Shown in pieces: positions 1 to 8,074 of a stretch of 16,596 nt of DNA (positions within the stretch are counted from its first letter, which is position 1; each line of letters starts with the position of its first letter). Made by a program: the position numbers and the translations under genes. Source of the DNA: Bacteroidota bacterium (lineage in GTDB: Bacteria > Bacteroidota > Bacteroidia > UBA7662); assembly GCA_016868875.1 (NCBI GenBank), contig VGFN01000018.1:1-16596 (forward strand), given 5' to 3'. The notes beneath the pieces were generated by a model, which did no database searches, was not told where the DNA came from, and saw nothing but the letters and a program-made list of their open reading frames with translations.

Positions 1-2
1 AC

Positions 3-632
3 GAAGGAAATAATCTGTATTATGCGGCCCCTACCCAAATTGCCGGTCAATCCTTTGTTCAAAAAGGTTATGACTACCGCCTGACCGTTTCCAGCAAAGA
101 TGGGCGAACCGTCAACGCCTCTGCATCAATCCCCGTAAGCGAAATTGCGGATACCAGCGTACAGATTTTGGTCACGTCACCAAATGAATGGTCCCGTAAC
201 CTTCAAGTGAAGGTCCGCTGGCGCTCAATGAACGAGAACACCTCGGGTTCTGAACCTGCCCATTTCAGGATCAATTACCGCATTATTGGTATGGCGCAAA
301 ATGATTTTTTTTGGAACAACGCGGATTTGACCGGATATCCTAACCAATTGGTATCCGTGAACACCTCGAATAACGGGGTTTACGAATGGCAAGATCGCTT
401 CAATTTTTACGTACCCTATGACACCACAGGGCTAGGGAATGCCCAACTCGAAGTGGCGATCCAACGAATTAATCAGCCCTTGTTCCAATACCTGCAAGCC
501 ATAGGCCAGCAAGGGCTGAGTGAAGACAACCCCTTTGGCGAGCCTGTGGTGATCCCCACCAACATCCAGGGTGGATTGGGTTGTCTCGGAACGATGATCA
601 CCTACCGAATGCGGCGTTCCATTCCTTGGTAG
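3..632 (+). CDS. DUF4249 domain-containing protein, 3' part (5' end outside window)
   Basis: The reading frame is open from the window edge, so the gene begins upstream and only about 209 C-terminal residues are visible. The visible start has a beta-rich segment of the kind YDYRLTVSSKDGRTV followed by ASASIPVSE, as in the carboxypeptidase-regulatory-like part of DUF4249 proteins. The end has the family hallmark: NPFGEPVVIPTNIQGGLGCL, matching the usual 'NPF-EP-----NI-GGLG-FG' ending. DUF4249 proteins are Bacteroidota-specific, usually predicted outer-membrane or periplasmic lipoproteins, and often follow TonB-dependent receptor genes. No function is established and the N-terminus, where a lipobox would lie, is not in view. 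An 8-T run (305-312) lies within the gene. The next gene on the same strand starts 32 nt after the stop and has its own candidate promoter. Family assignment is by recognised motif, not by search. Confidence 0.75.
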   Translation, partial: EGNNLYYAAPTQIAGQSFVQKGYDYRLTVSSKDGRTVNASASIPVSEIADTSVQILVTSPNEWSRNLQVKVRWRSMNENTSGSEPAHFRINYRIIGMAQNDFFWNNADLTGYPNQLVSVNTSNNGVYEWQDRFNFYVPYDTTGLGNAQLEVAIQRINQPLFQYLQAIGQQGLSEDNPFGEPVVIPTNIQGGLGCLGTMITYRMRRSIPW

Positions 633-652
633 GTACTCCTGCCTTAATTTTG
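626..652 (+). promoter_or_regulatory. Candidate Bacteroidota promoter for the kynurenine monooxygenase gene
   Basis: TAATTTTG at 645-652 fits the Bacteroidota -7 consensus TAnnTTTG. A weaker CTTG (TTG at 626-628) lies 16 nt upstream in the -33 position, slightly closer than the usual 17-19. Transcription would begin around 656-659, leaving a leader of about 6-9 nt before the ATG at 665. The -7 box is convincing but the -33 box is not, so read-through from the DUF4249 gene remains possible. Confidence 0.4.
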
Positions 653-664
653 ACCAAAATACCC

Positions 665-2059
665 ATGTCCCCCGTTCATCTTCTTGGCGCAGGCCCCGTA
701 GGTTGTCTTGCAGCCATACTCCTGAAGCAGCGCGGCTTTGAGCCCATCATCCATGAGCGCCGGCCAGACAGCAGACAAGAGGGAGCATACGGTGGTCGCT
801 CCATTAACCTTGCCTTGAGCAACCGAGGATTCCTCGCCTTGGCTGCTGCTGGTCTCGAGACCGAGATACAATCCGTGGGCCTCCCCATGCCTGGTCGTTT
901 GGTGCATGACCGACAAGGCCGAGTTCAGTTCCAAGCTTACGGCAAAAACGGTCAAGCAATTTATTCCGTATCCCGTGCCGGTTTGAACTACAAACTCATG
1001 GATTTGGCTGAATCGCAAGGGGTTCAAATTCATTTTGAATCGCGTTGCACGGATGTCCTGCTTGCTTCTCAACACCTACAGTTGGAACAGCATGGAGAGG
1101 TACGAAATGTTCCGTATCATGTATTGTTAGGGACGGACGGCGCCTATTCTGCCCTGCGTTATGCCCTGCAGAAAACGGATCGCTTTGATTACAGCCAATC
1201 CTATCTACCCCACGGATACAAAGAGCTGCACATCCCCCCCACTTCAGCGGGCGAATTCGCCATGGACCCGGATGGGCTCCATATTTGGCCACGAGGACAA
1301 TACATGATGATTGCCCTGCCCAACCCTGACCGCAGTTTCACCTGCACCCTCTTTCAGCCCTACGAGGCAGATCCGGAACGCGGTGTGCACGAAGGCCTGC
1401 AAGACCTGCGCAGTGACCAAGAGGTCTTGCGTTTTTTTGAACGTGATTTCCAAGACGCGGTACCGTTGATGCCCACCTTGCTCGATGATTTCCGCAAGAA
1501 TGCCACCTCATCGTTGGTTACCGTGCGTTGCTCCCCATGGAATTACGGCCCCACTTGCATCCTGGGTGATGCGGCTCATGCCATTGTGCCCTTCTACGGG
1601 CAGGGATTGAACTGCGGTTTGGAAGATGTCAGGATACTCATGGAATTGGTGGATCAAGCTGGCCTGCATCCCGAAAGCGATCAAGACGCCTGGGCCAATG
1701 TCCTGGAGACCTTCGCCACCACCCGCAAACCCGATGGCGATGCCATCGCTCAATTGGCCTTGGACAATTTCATCGAAATGCGGGATAAAGTAGCAGACCC
1801 ACGCTTTGTCTTTCAGAAAAAATTAGAAGCCCGAATGCAGGAGCAATTTTCCGGGCAATGGACTCCCCTGTACACCCAAGTCACCTTCGAGCCCCTGACG
1901 CCGTACCAGCAGGCCTACCGAAACGGTCAGGTGCAACAAGCGCTTATGGATCGAATCATTGACCGTATCCATGCAACGCTCCCTCAAGGAGCATATGATA
2001 ACATGGATTTGATCGACCCCATCATCCAACAAGAATTGCATGCAGCCGGGCAATGCTAA
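665..2059 (+). CDS. kmo: Kynurenine 3-monooxygenase (FAD-dependent)
   Basis: Flavoprotein hydroxylase converting L-kynurenine to 3-hydroxykynurenine with NADPH and O2, on the route from tryptophan to 3-hydroxyanthranilate and NAD+. The 464-residue length fits bacterial KMO. The FAD dinucleotide-binding motif GAGPVG is at residues 8-13, with the ribose-binding acid at E31. The KMO signature GRSINLALSNRG is at 44-55. A second FAD motif, GDAAHAIVPFYGQGLNCGLED, follows from residue 301. KMO-type 'SLVTVRCSPW' precedes it. The ATG at 665 is chosen because the frame also opens at 581, but that would add 28 residues before the Rossmann strand and overlap the DUF4249 gene by 52 nt. A candidate -7 box sits just upstream. 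A 7-C run occurs at 1234-1240. It is followed, with a 20-nt overlap, by a small membrane-protein gene. Neither kynureninase nor tryptophan dioxygenase is in the window. Confidence 0.93.
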   Translation: MSPVHLLGAGPVGCLAAILLKQRGFEPIIHERRPDSRQEGAYGGRSINLALSNRGFLALAAAGLETEIQSVGLPMPGRLVHDRQGRVQFQAYGKNGQAIYSVSRAGLNYKLMDLAESQGVQIHFESRCTDVLLASQHLQLEQHGEVRNVPYHVLLGTDGAYSALRYALQKTDRFDYSQSYLPHGYKELHIPPTSAGEFAMDPDGLHIWPRGQYMMIALPNPDRSFTCTLFQPYEADPERGVHEGLQDLRSDQEVLRFFERDFQDAVPLMPTLLDDFRKNATSSLVTVRCSPWNYGPTCILGDAAHAIVPFYGQGLNCGLEDVRILMELVDQAGLHPESDQDAWANVLETFATTRKPDGDAIAQLALDNFIEMRDKVADPRFVFQKKLEARMQEQFSGQWTPLYTQVTFEPLTPYQQAYRNGQVQQALMDRIIDRIHATLPQGAYDNMDLIDPIIQQELHAAGQC

Positions 2060-2528
2060 TCGAATTCAGAGCATTCATAATTTGAAGGCTCTGTTCTGGT
2101 TTCGAGCATTGGCCTTCCTCATCGTAGGGGCTGGCGCCGCTCCCATGTTTTTTGTCAAATCCGATTCAGTTTATGTTTACGGAGCCCTGCTCGGTTCATT
2201 TGTCTTGATCATCCTTCTTTGGGCCGTGATCAAACCAAGCTATACCGCCGTTGAATCCGATGGACAACGAATCTTGATATCAACGGACAAGGACGATTCC
2301 GGAAAATTCTACCTCGAATTACCCGCATCGCAGATGGTTTCTTTTGAATTATGGCCTGTGAGCGGAGGATTACTCTGGGTACTGGTGATCTTGCGCCAAA
2401 CTCCTCAAGGGGTCATGCGAAGCAAAAGAATTCACCTGAGTCTGTACGGTGCCTCGAAAGTCAAAGGCGTCCGTACGCTCTTGAACAATATTTTAATAGA
2501 AAATCAAAGGCAACCTATTATCGTTTAA
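2040..2528 (+). CDS. Small two-helix membrane protein, function unknown
   Basis: A 162-residue protein that I do not recognise. Two hydrophobic helices are visible, at about residues 19-40 and 46-65. A soluble C-terminal half follows (TAVESDGQRILISTDKDD onward) that looks beta-rich and ends in an amphipathic helix (GVRTLLNNILIENQR), a layout reminiscent of bacterial PH-like membrane proteins. This comparison is a guess from hydropathy only. The ATG at 2040 overlaps the end of the KMO gene by 20 nt, which suggests translational coupling. A later non-ATG start (TTG at codon 15) would remove the overlap without touching the helices. The gene is transcribed toward the minus-strand cyclase-family gene and their ends are 65 nt apart. 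That spacer (2529-2593) shows no convincing hairpin terminator. Confidence 0.6.
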   Translation: MQPGNANRIQSIHNLKALFWFRALAFLIVGAGAAPMFFVKSDSVYVYGALLGSFVLIILLWAVIKPSYTAVESDGQRILISTDKDDSGKFYLELPASQMVSFELWPVSGGLLWVLVILRQTPQGVMRSKRIHLSLYGASKVKGVRTLLNNILIENQRQPIIV

Positions 2529-2593
2529 CGAGTTAGTTTCGGGTAATTATTTTTCTCGGAGGGATTTTACTGCCTTGGGTGAGATATGACGAT

Positions 2594-3412
2594 CTAGGAG
2601 GAATGAACGGCCGTGGTGGGATAAAGAATTGGCCGGGAAGGGGCCGCGTCCAAGGCAATATTAGGTAACATCAGATTTAACAAATAGTTTCCATCCGGAA
2701 TATTCGAGGGAACGTAAATGAGTTCCGTGATCGTTGCTGAAATTCGAATCGCCGTATCCACGCACCAAAACGCTTTGTGAGCAAGCAATTGTCCTTGGTC
2801 ATGCTCCGGGTCCACTGATGGCAAATCCGTCAACAAATGCAGGATACCCAACGAAGCAAGGTACGCCAAGGCTTCCGGCTCGAAAGCCACGGGAGAAGTT
2901 TCTGAATAATCCTTGATCAATTTGGAGAATTCATTCGGTAAAGTTCGAACCACCAAGCCTTCGATGGCATTGCTGTTGTTATGAAGAAGAAGCTCGGACA
3001 ATTCGCTGCGGGTAATCCAAGGTTGGGATGGATCATTCGCTTTGAGGACAGGGGTCACGGAAACCAATTGAACTGGAAACCAAAATTGAGCCAAGGCCGT
3101 ATGGACTTTGAGGCATGTTTCCGGTCCATGGCCTGGCTGACCCCTCTCATTGTACCCGATATGGCCGACACATTCCGTATGCGTACCGTTACCATGCGGG
3201 CTTATTTGCATACCTATGACGTTGCAAGGAGAGCCTTGGGCCACATCGCCAACAAAAGAACCTGCTCGAAAGGGCTCAAAAACAGGATAATCCATCGAAA
3301 ACGCCCGAGGATTTCCCATTCCGTGATGCAGGGGAATCGAAAGATCCCAAGGGGAATTCAGATCCCAAGCCTCGCCTGTTCCTGAATTTGAAGCTGTCAA
3401 TTTCATCATCAT
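2594..3412 (-). CDS. Cyclase-family metal hydrolase, possible kynurenine formamidase (KynB-like fold)
   Basis: A 272-residue member of the cyclase / KynB-type formamidase superfamily, recognised by HGNGTHTE at residues 73-80. This is the HxxGTHxD/E metal-binding motif in which the two histidines and the acid bind a divalent metal, followed by H84. The usual aspartate is replaced by glutamate (E80). KynB hydrolyses N-formylkynurenine to kynurenine, and a KMO gene lies 535 nt away on the other strand, so a role in tryptophan degradation is reasonable. The family also includes other hydrolases, so the substrate is not certain. It is the last gene of the minus-strand array, 21 nt after hemW, with no promoter seen between them. 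Three consecutive ATG codons (3412, 3409, 3406) make the exact start ambiguous by two residues. No signal peptide is seen, so the protein is probably cytoplasmic. Confidence 0.8.
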   Translation of the reverse strand: MMMKLTASNSGTGEAWDLNSPWDLSIPLHHGMGNPRAFSMDYPVFEPFRAGSFVGDVAQGSPCNVIGMQISPHGNGTHTECVGHIGYNERGQPGHGPETCLKVHTALAQFWFPVQLVSVTPVLKANDPSQPWITRSELSELLLHNNSNAIEGLVVRTLPNEFSKLIKDYSETSPVAFEPEALAYLASLGILHLLTDLPSVDPEHDQGQLLAHKAFWCVDTAIRISATITELIYVPSNIPDGNYLLNLMLPNIALDAAPSRPILYPTTAVHSS

Positions 3413-3433
3413 CGAATTAATAACACGCTGTAA

Positions 3434-4636
3434 TTAGGCCTCTGCAAACAATTCCACAGCAATGAAATCTGCGAGAGCCCTACCTGCTAAACTAAGCCGA
3501 AGAGGGGCTTCTCTATCTTCCAACTTCAAAGCCTCAAACCATTGCTCCGGCATTTTCGAAATTTGTTGGCGTAACCGCTGTACCCGCTGTGGACCATGGG
3601 CCTCCTCCAAAACCAGCCAGTGCAACCCGTCCATCAAACGAAGCCCGATCAAAACCGCCTCGTTAAAGCGCTGATCGTCGGTCAACAATTCCTCGCTTGA
3701 CGGAACCTTCCCGGACTGTATCTCCATTTGGTATTGAATATTGTTTGCGATATTCCAAGAGCGCTTTCGATGTCCATCAAAGGAATGGGCCGATGGACCC
3801 AAACCCCAATACGCATGCCCTGACCAATATCGGCTGTTATGGACCGCCTCATGACCCGGCAAGGCAAAGTTTGAAATTTCATAGGCCCGGTACCCCTGTG
3901 CTGCGGATACCTGATACAGCTGCATCATCTGTTCCAAAACAAGGTCCTCAGCGGCCAGACGAACCTTCTTTTGATTCACCTGATGATACAGTGCCGTTTG
4001 CGGCTCAACCGTGAGTTGGTAGGATGAAAAATGAGGCAGCCGCCAACTTAATAATTCCTGTAAATCTGCCTCAAAGTCCTGTAAGGTCCGGTCAGGATAT
4101 CCGTATATCAAATCTGCACTAATGGACTCAAAACCCTCATTTTGGAGCAGGTGGAGTGCCTGTCTTCCTTGGGCCGCGTTATGCGCTCTGTTCATCCCAG
4201 TCAAATTCCGATCATCAAAGGACTGTATCCCCAAACTTATCCGATTCACCCCCAAAGAACGCCAGTCCTTGACCTTGGCCAGTGTTACATCCTCCGGATT
4301 CACCTCCAAAGTGAATTCCCTAACCCCATCGAGATCAAACCACCGTCGAATACCATTCGTCAAGGACCTCAACTCCGCCATGCTCAGCAAGGAGGGCGTG
4401 CCACCGCCATAATACAACGTTTGGAGGCGTGAATGTTTTACTTCAGAAAGTTCAGCTATGGAATGGACCTGGGGCAATTCATCGTGGGCCGATGCCCGCA
4501 TTCGATATCCCAATTCATCGAGCATTGAACGAATCAAATCTCCTCGCCGTTGCAGCGAAGTGCTAAAATGGAAATTACAATAAGAGCAAGCCTTTCGGCA
4601 AAAGGGAATATGAACGTACAGCGACTCAGGAACCAC
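3434..4636 (-). CDS. hemW: HemW-type radical SAM heme chaperone
   Basis: Radical SAM protein of the HemN/HemW family. The iron-sulfur motif CRKACSYC (CxxxCxxC) lies directly after YVHIPF near the N-terminus, followed by YYGGGTPS (SAM binding). The HemW C-terminal signature is YEISNFALPG, then HNSRYWSG and GLGPSAHS. HemW binds heme and is thought to hand it to membrane haem proteins. It lacks the coproporphyrinogen dehydrogenase activity of true HemN, and older annotations as oxygen-independent coproporphyrinogen oxidase are usually wrong. Size (about 400 residues) fits. No ATG precedes the cysteine motif in this frame. I chose GTG at 4636 because homologues start a few residues before the YxHIPFC strand. 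TTG at 4663 would add 9 residues and overlap gldN by 13 nt, and TTG at 4639 is also possible. It is last but one in the minus-strand array, 14 nt after gldN with the chosen start. Confidence 0.9.
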   Translation of the reverse strand: MVPESLYVHIPFCRKACSYCNFHFSTSLQRRGDLIRSMLDELGYRMRASAHDELPQVHSIAELSEVKHSRLQTLYYGGGTPSLLSMAELRSLTNGIRRWFDLDGVREFTLEVNPEDVTLAKVKDWRSLGVNRISLGIQSFDDRNLTGMNRAHNAAQGRQALHLLQNEGFESISADLIYGYPDRTLQDFEADLQELLSWRLPHFSSYQLTVEPQTALYHQVNQKKVRLAAEDLVLEQMMQLYQVSAAQGYRAYEISNFALPGHEAVHNSRYWSGHAYWGLGPSAHSFDGHRKRSWNIANNIQYQMEIQSGKVPSSEELLTDDQRFNEAVLIGLRLMDGLHWLVLEEAHGPQRVQRLRQQISKMPEQWFEALKLEDREAPLRLSLAGRALADFIAVELFAEA

Positions 4637-4650
4637 CAAAAACGGAGGGC

Positions 4651-5478
4651 CTAGTAATCCCAAAGGCTCTGTTCGAAATTGAACAACTTCTGTTTGATCC
4701 GCTCCGATTCCATGAGGAAATCCTCCGGATTGCTAGCATAATCTTCTACTCGAACATCCTTCACATTGGGTTCTTTGTAGATGTATGAGGAGAAAAATCT
4801 GCGCAAAAACAAATCATCATAAGAGATCTTAGCCGACTCATTTTTCATATTGAAAACTTCAGATGCCGCAAGTATTGGTCGGATAGCTGGAAAATAAACC
4901 CAAAACATTGGGATTTCACCAACAATTATTCCATCAGACTTAAGGTTTTGAATTGGCGCTATCGCTACAATTCGCACTACCATACTCGCGGTCTTGCGAT
5001 CAAAGACCCATTCTTCCTTGAGCCTGTACTTAACAACGTCGTTAGGGTTAAACTCAACCTTTTCGATCTTTCTTTCTAAGGCATAAGTCACCGGATTACT
5101 CACGATGATGGTATCCCATTTTTCTAATGAATTTAAGATATCCGACGCCTTGATCTGGTCCGATTTTTGAAGGTCCTCGGAGTTGAACAAATACCCATCC
5201 AACTTTCCCGTTTTCAAGGCGTCCATCAGGACATTGATGAGCATACTCTTCGGATGAGTGAAAGGCATATTCAGCTTTTGGTTCAAATCAATTACTCGAA
5301 GAATTGACCAAGAGAACATAACATCCTGCTCTTGAATTTCCGGTAATGCAATAGGCTTCTTGGAGGTAGACAATTTCATAGAACGCTTGTAGGCTCCTGG
5401 AATAACCTCTACAGGCTGTTGTCCATAAGCGCTTCCGAAAAAGCAAGTTAATAAAAATGCGATGCAATAATTCTTCAT
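4651..5478 (-). CDS. gldN: Type IX secretion / gliding protein GldN (PorN)
   Basis: Periplasmic, outer-membrane-associated component that forms the ring complex with the GldK/PorK lipoprotein and contacts GldM. It is needed for type IX secretion and, in gliding species, for motility. The chosen ATG at 5478 gives 275 residues and starts with a signal peptide (MKNYCIAFLLTCFFGSAYG, probable cleavage before QQP). An in-frame upstream start at 5538 would bury this signal and overlap gldM, so it is rejected. The family core is visible at VMFSWSILRVIDLNQKLNMP (aromatic-R-x-IDLxxKxN), with EEWVFDR and a conserved aromatic C-terminal half. It starts 4 nt after the gldM stop, which implies tight coupling. 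Its coding strand ends in the sequence that contains one of the candidate hemW starts. Base composition is visibly more AT-rich than in the KMO or helicase genes. Confidence 0.93.
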   Translation of the reverse strand: MKNYCIAFLLTCFFGSAYGQQPVEVIPGAYKRSMKLSTSKKPIALPEIQEQDVMFSWSILRVIDLNQKLNMPFTHPKSMLINVLMDALKTGKLDGYLFNSEDLQKSDQIKASDILNSLEKWDTIIVSNPVTYALERKIEKVEFNPNDVVKYRLKEEWVFDRKTASMVVRIVAIAPIQNLKSDGIIVGEIPMFWVYFPAIRPILAASEVFNMKNESAKISYDDLFLRRFFSSYIYKEPNVKDVRVEDYASNPEDFLMESERIKQKLFNFEQSLWDY

Positions 5479-5482
5479 AATT

Positions 5483-7072
5483 TTAATTAATGGAATAGAC
5501 GGCAGGGGGTAATTTCCTTGTGATTTTGTCGGGACCAACTACTTTGACCTCGTCAAAAATAAACCGGTCACCTGCTTTAGAATTTCGTATAATTTGCTGA
5601 ATCTTGGCGTTGTAGATAGCCCCTGTATTGGCAAAGGGTTCAACATCTTTGCGAGCAGCGAAGTAAAGCATTCGGAAACTAATTATGTCGAATCGCATGT
5701 CAAAATCAAAGTCCTTCAATGTCGCTATCATACCGCCTTGTGCCTTGAATTGGGAAACAGACACAGAACCCGGAGTTAAACCGCCAATTGTGGCTTGGGG
5801 GTCAGGAACTGCCTTTACACGAAACAAGGTAGATCCAAGCATTTGACTGCCTTTACCATCCACGCCCTTACCCCGTACATCAACATTAATATTCATACCC
5901 GGTGTATTGACTCGAACTATGTATTTGCCTTTGGAACCCGTAATAGTACCCCCCCCTGAAATTGCCGGAAGAAGATTTTCAGGTGTTACGCCGGGTGCTG
6001 AAATGGAAACAGGATTGTCAACACCTACATACAAAACGTTCATTTTATCAGGAGAAACTACTGCGGCTGGTCTTGCAACTGTGTAAGAACTACTAAACGG
6101 ATACCTCGTCAATTCACCGGAGGTAGGGCTAACCACATTGATAAAACCACCCCATTTTTTTTCGCCTTCTGAGGTTGCTCGAATTTTCAATTTACCCATT
6201 CCCGCTTCAACAGGTACCTTGGTTCCACCTTCAAGTCTAATGTCCAAATCTTGGCGACTGTCATAAGCCACCAAAAGGATATCTGCCTCGTAATCTTGAC
6301 CGGTAAGGATATAACTGGACCGTGCAACTACTTTAGCCTCAACCTTATCAAATTTATAAGAAGCCGCATCAATTTGACTTAGTAGATAAGAAATAACCTC
6401 AGTCTCGGTATTCCGTATATCACTCTCGTATTTGGATAAAAGGGTGATTACCCCAGATAAGGGCATTTCTCCAAAATTGGATTGAAGCCAATTCTTTTTT
6501 ACGCCAGATAATTGGTCGCTAGGGTCAACAGCTTCGTCCAAGTATAACTTGATTTCTTTAAGGTCACTTTTAGGGACCATATTCAAAATGAGCGAACGAT
6601 ATTCATTGATTAGCCTCTTGAACTCCAAACCCTTGGGGCTTTTTCCTTCAGGATTCACCAAAACCTGCGAGCTTATGTCGATGTTACCATCATCTATAAC
6701 ACGTCTTGCCCCTGCTTCTACTTTGAAGTCTCCTTCATCCATTTTTTGATTTTGATTGCCCCCCAAATCAATCATCATTTCTTTGGCTTCCTTAACGAAC
6801 TTCAAAATCTCCTTCGTTTTTTTTCGAATTATTTGAGCCTTATCAAAGTTGGCCTTGGCCTTGCCTGGCTCTTTTTCCATACGATCGTCAAAGGCCTTGT
6901 ATAGAGCTTCGTTTTTTTGACCAACAGAGAGCGAAGTCTCCTCTAAGCTTTTGTTAATCATCGCAAAGGCCTTGAGAATTTCCGCAGAAACATTAAGAGC
7001 AAGCATAGCTGTCAACACAAGGTACATCATGTTGATCATTCGTTGCCTTGGAGATAGTTTTGCGCTTGCCAT
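5483..7072 (-). CDS. gldM: Gliding motility / type IX secretion motor protein GldM (PorM)
   Basis: Inner-membrane protein whose single N-terminal helix pairs with GldL to form the proton-driven motor. Its long periplasmic region, four domains in known structures, reaches the GldK/GldN ring. The 529-residue length is normal. The hallmark N-terminus is present: SPRQRMINMMYLVLTAMLAL (from residue 7), with the helix at about 15-33. A helical first periplasmic domain follows (up to about residue 250), then Ig-like beta domains (for example VPVEAGMGKLKIRATSEG and the NPVSISAPG region). The ATG at 7072 leaves a 53-nt AT-rich gap after gldL with no Shine-Dalgarno match. The gene carries an 8-G run on its coding strand (plus-strand C8 at 5949-5956, in SGGGTI) and two 8-A runs. 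The frame is intact through all of them. Confidence 0.95.
   Translation of the reverse strand: MASAKLSPRQRMINMMYLVLTAMLALNVSAEILKAFAMINKSLEETSLSVGQKNEALYKAFDDRMEKEPGKAKANFDKAQIIRKKTKEILKFVKEAKEMMIDLGGNQNQKMDEGDFKVEAGARRVIDDGNIDISSQVLVNPEGKSPKGLEFKRLINEYRSLILNMVPKSDLKEIKLYLDEAVDPSDQLSGVKKNWLQSNFGEMPLSGVITLLSKYESDIRNTETEVISYLLSQIDAASYKFDKVEAKVVARSSYILTGQDYEADILLVAYDSRQDLDIRLEGGTKVPVEAGMGKLKIRATSEGEKKWGGFINVVSPTSGELTRYPFSSSYTVARPAAVVSPDKMNVLYVGVDNPVSISAPGVTPENLLPAISGGGTITGSKGKYIVRVNTPGMNINVDVRGKGVDGKGSQMLGSTLFRVKAVPDPQATIGGLTPGSVSVSQFKAQGGMIATLKDFDFDMRFDIISFRMLYFAARKDVEPFANTGAIYNAKIQQIIRNSKAGDRFIFDEVKVVGPDKITRKLPPAVYSIN
5949..5956 (-). repeat. 8-G homopolymer inside gldM
   Basis: Eight consecutive C on the plus strand, read as eight G in gldM codons for S-G-G-G-T. 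A one-base slip would shift the frame in the second half of the protein. The frame is in phase in this sequence. See the matching run in gldK. Confidence 0.9.
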
Positions 7073-7125
7073 CGGTAGTGTATACTAAGTACTGATAAAA
7101 TTAAAAAATCGCGAATAATTTGATA

Positions 7126-8043
7126 TTAGAAACGATTGGACATTGCATTGAGCATATTCCCATAAACTGAATTCAGGGAAGCTATGTTTCTGTTTAATCG
7201 AGACATTTCGGATTGATAACGCTCCGCATCTTCTTGAATCAATTTAATGCTGTCCATCAACCTACCAACGCCGCCTACATTTTCACTGGCTGATCTCAAG
7301 GCAAAGGCAGTTTGTTTGATCTCCTCATCATACATTGCATTGAATGAGCCAATATTCTCAATGAGTTTTCGCATTTCTGCTCGATAAGCTTTTGTTTCTT
7401 GTCCAATTTGATCTAAATCTAAAATTGAATCAGAAGCAGAGCGCACACTGTTCTGATAGGCCTGATTCGCAGAAATAAGATACTGATTTAATGTCGCCAT
7501 TTGATCGTTGTAAACCTGAGCTTGTTCTCCCATATTGGACATAGCCTGAAAAGAAGTAGCGACGGTTTGAGCCTGATGAGACATATTCCCGATATTTTGG
7601 GTTGCCTCATTCACTTTTTCGGCAAATTCTCCAGAGCTAAACCCCGCTGTATTCAATTCTCCCATTTTCTGGACATTGCTATTCAACGCTTGAAAATTTC
7701 TACCTAAATTCTCTAAAACATCCTTTTCCAAATTAGCCTCACGCATCAAAGAGTCCAAAGTAGCAGGCTGCGCTTTGGCTTCTCCACCTGCTAACTCAGG
7801 GTAAACTAAGGACCAATCCGTTTCTTCTGGCGGAGCTTCAAACCCCGAAACGAAAAAAATCAAGGCTTCGGTGCCCAAACCTAAAGTAAGAAAAAAATCC
7901 GCGAAAGGAAGGTGCCGGATTTTGAATAATGCCCCAATAATTACCACGGATGCACCCCAGCCGTACAAATAGTTAAGAGTTACTTTACCCCTCTTGGACT
8001 GTAGGTAGTCTGCAATTTCTTCTGCTTTGAAAGAAAATTTCAT
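7126..8043 (-). CDS. gldL: Gliding motility / type IX secretion motor protein GldL (PorL)
   Basis: Inner-membrane motor subunit that forms a pentamer around the GldM helices and carries the proton path. The 305-residue protein has two transmembrane helices (about 27-42 and 48-67) and a cytoplasmic coiled-coil-like tail rich in Q, N and A. The family core NYLYGWGASVVIIGALFKI runs from residue 24. The membrane acid is in GLGTEALIFF (E59), and SGFE-PP-E-DWSLVYPELAGG follows the second helix. From memory, Y27, K41, H44 and E59 line up with the functionally important polar residues of F. johnsoniae GldL (Y13, K27, H30, E49), implying a working proton channel. The tail is longer than in Flavobacterium GldL. 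It starts 31 nt after gldK, with no Shine-Dalgarno motif but an A/T-rich leader, as is usual in this phylum. Confidence 0.95.
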   Translation of the reverse strand: MKFSFKAEEIADYLQSKRGKVTLNYLYGWGASVVIIGALFKIRHLPFADFFLTLGLGTEALIFFVSGFEAPPEETDWSLVYPELAGGEAKAQPATLDSLMREANLEKDVLENLGRNFQALNSNVQKMGELNTAGFSSGEFAEKVNEATQNIGNMSHQAQTVATSFQAMSNMGEQAQVYNDQMATLNQYLISANQAYQNSVRSASDSILDLDQIGQETKAYRAEMRKLIENIGSFNAMYDEEIKQTAFALRSASENVGGVGRLMDSIKLIQEDAERYQSEMSRLNRNIASLNSVYGNMLNAMSNRF

Positions 8044-8074
8044 GAATTGATATTTAATGGTTAATAGTTAAAAA

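Noticed and set aside
644..1075. Open frame of 143 codons on the minus strand
   Set aside because: Lies fully antisense to the motif-rich kynurenine monooxygenase gene and encodes no recognisable domain.
2529..2593. Bidirectional terminator between the convergent membrane-protein and cyclase-family genes
   Set aside because: No inverted repeat followed by a T-run could be found by eye on either strand.
2981..3385. Open frame of 134 codons on the plus strand
   Set aside because: Antisense to the cyclase-family gene, whose metal motif is in the other frame; low-complexity translation with no domain.
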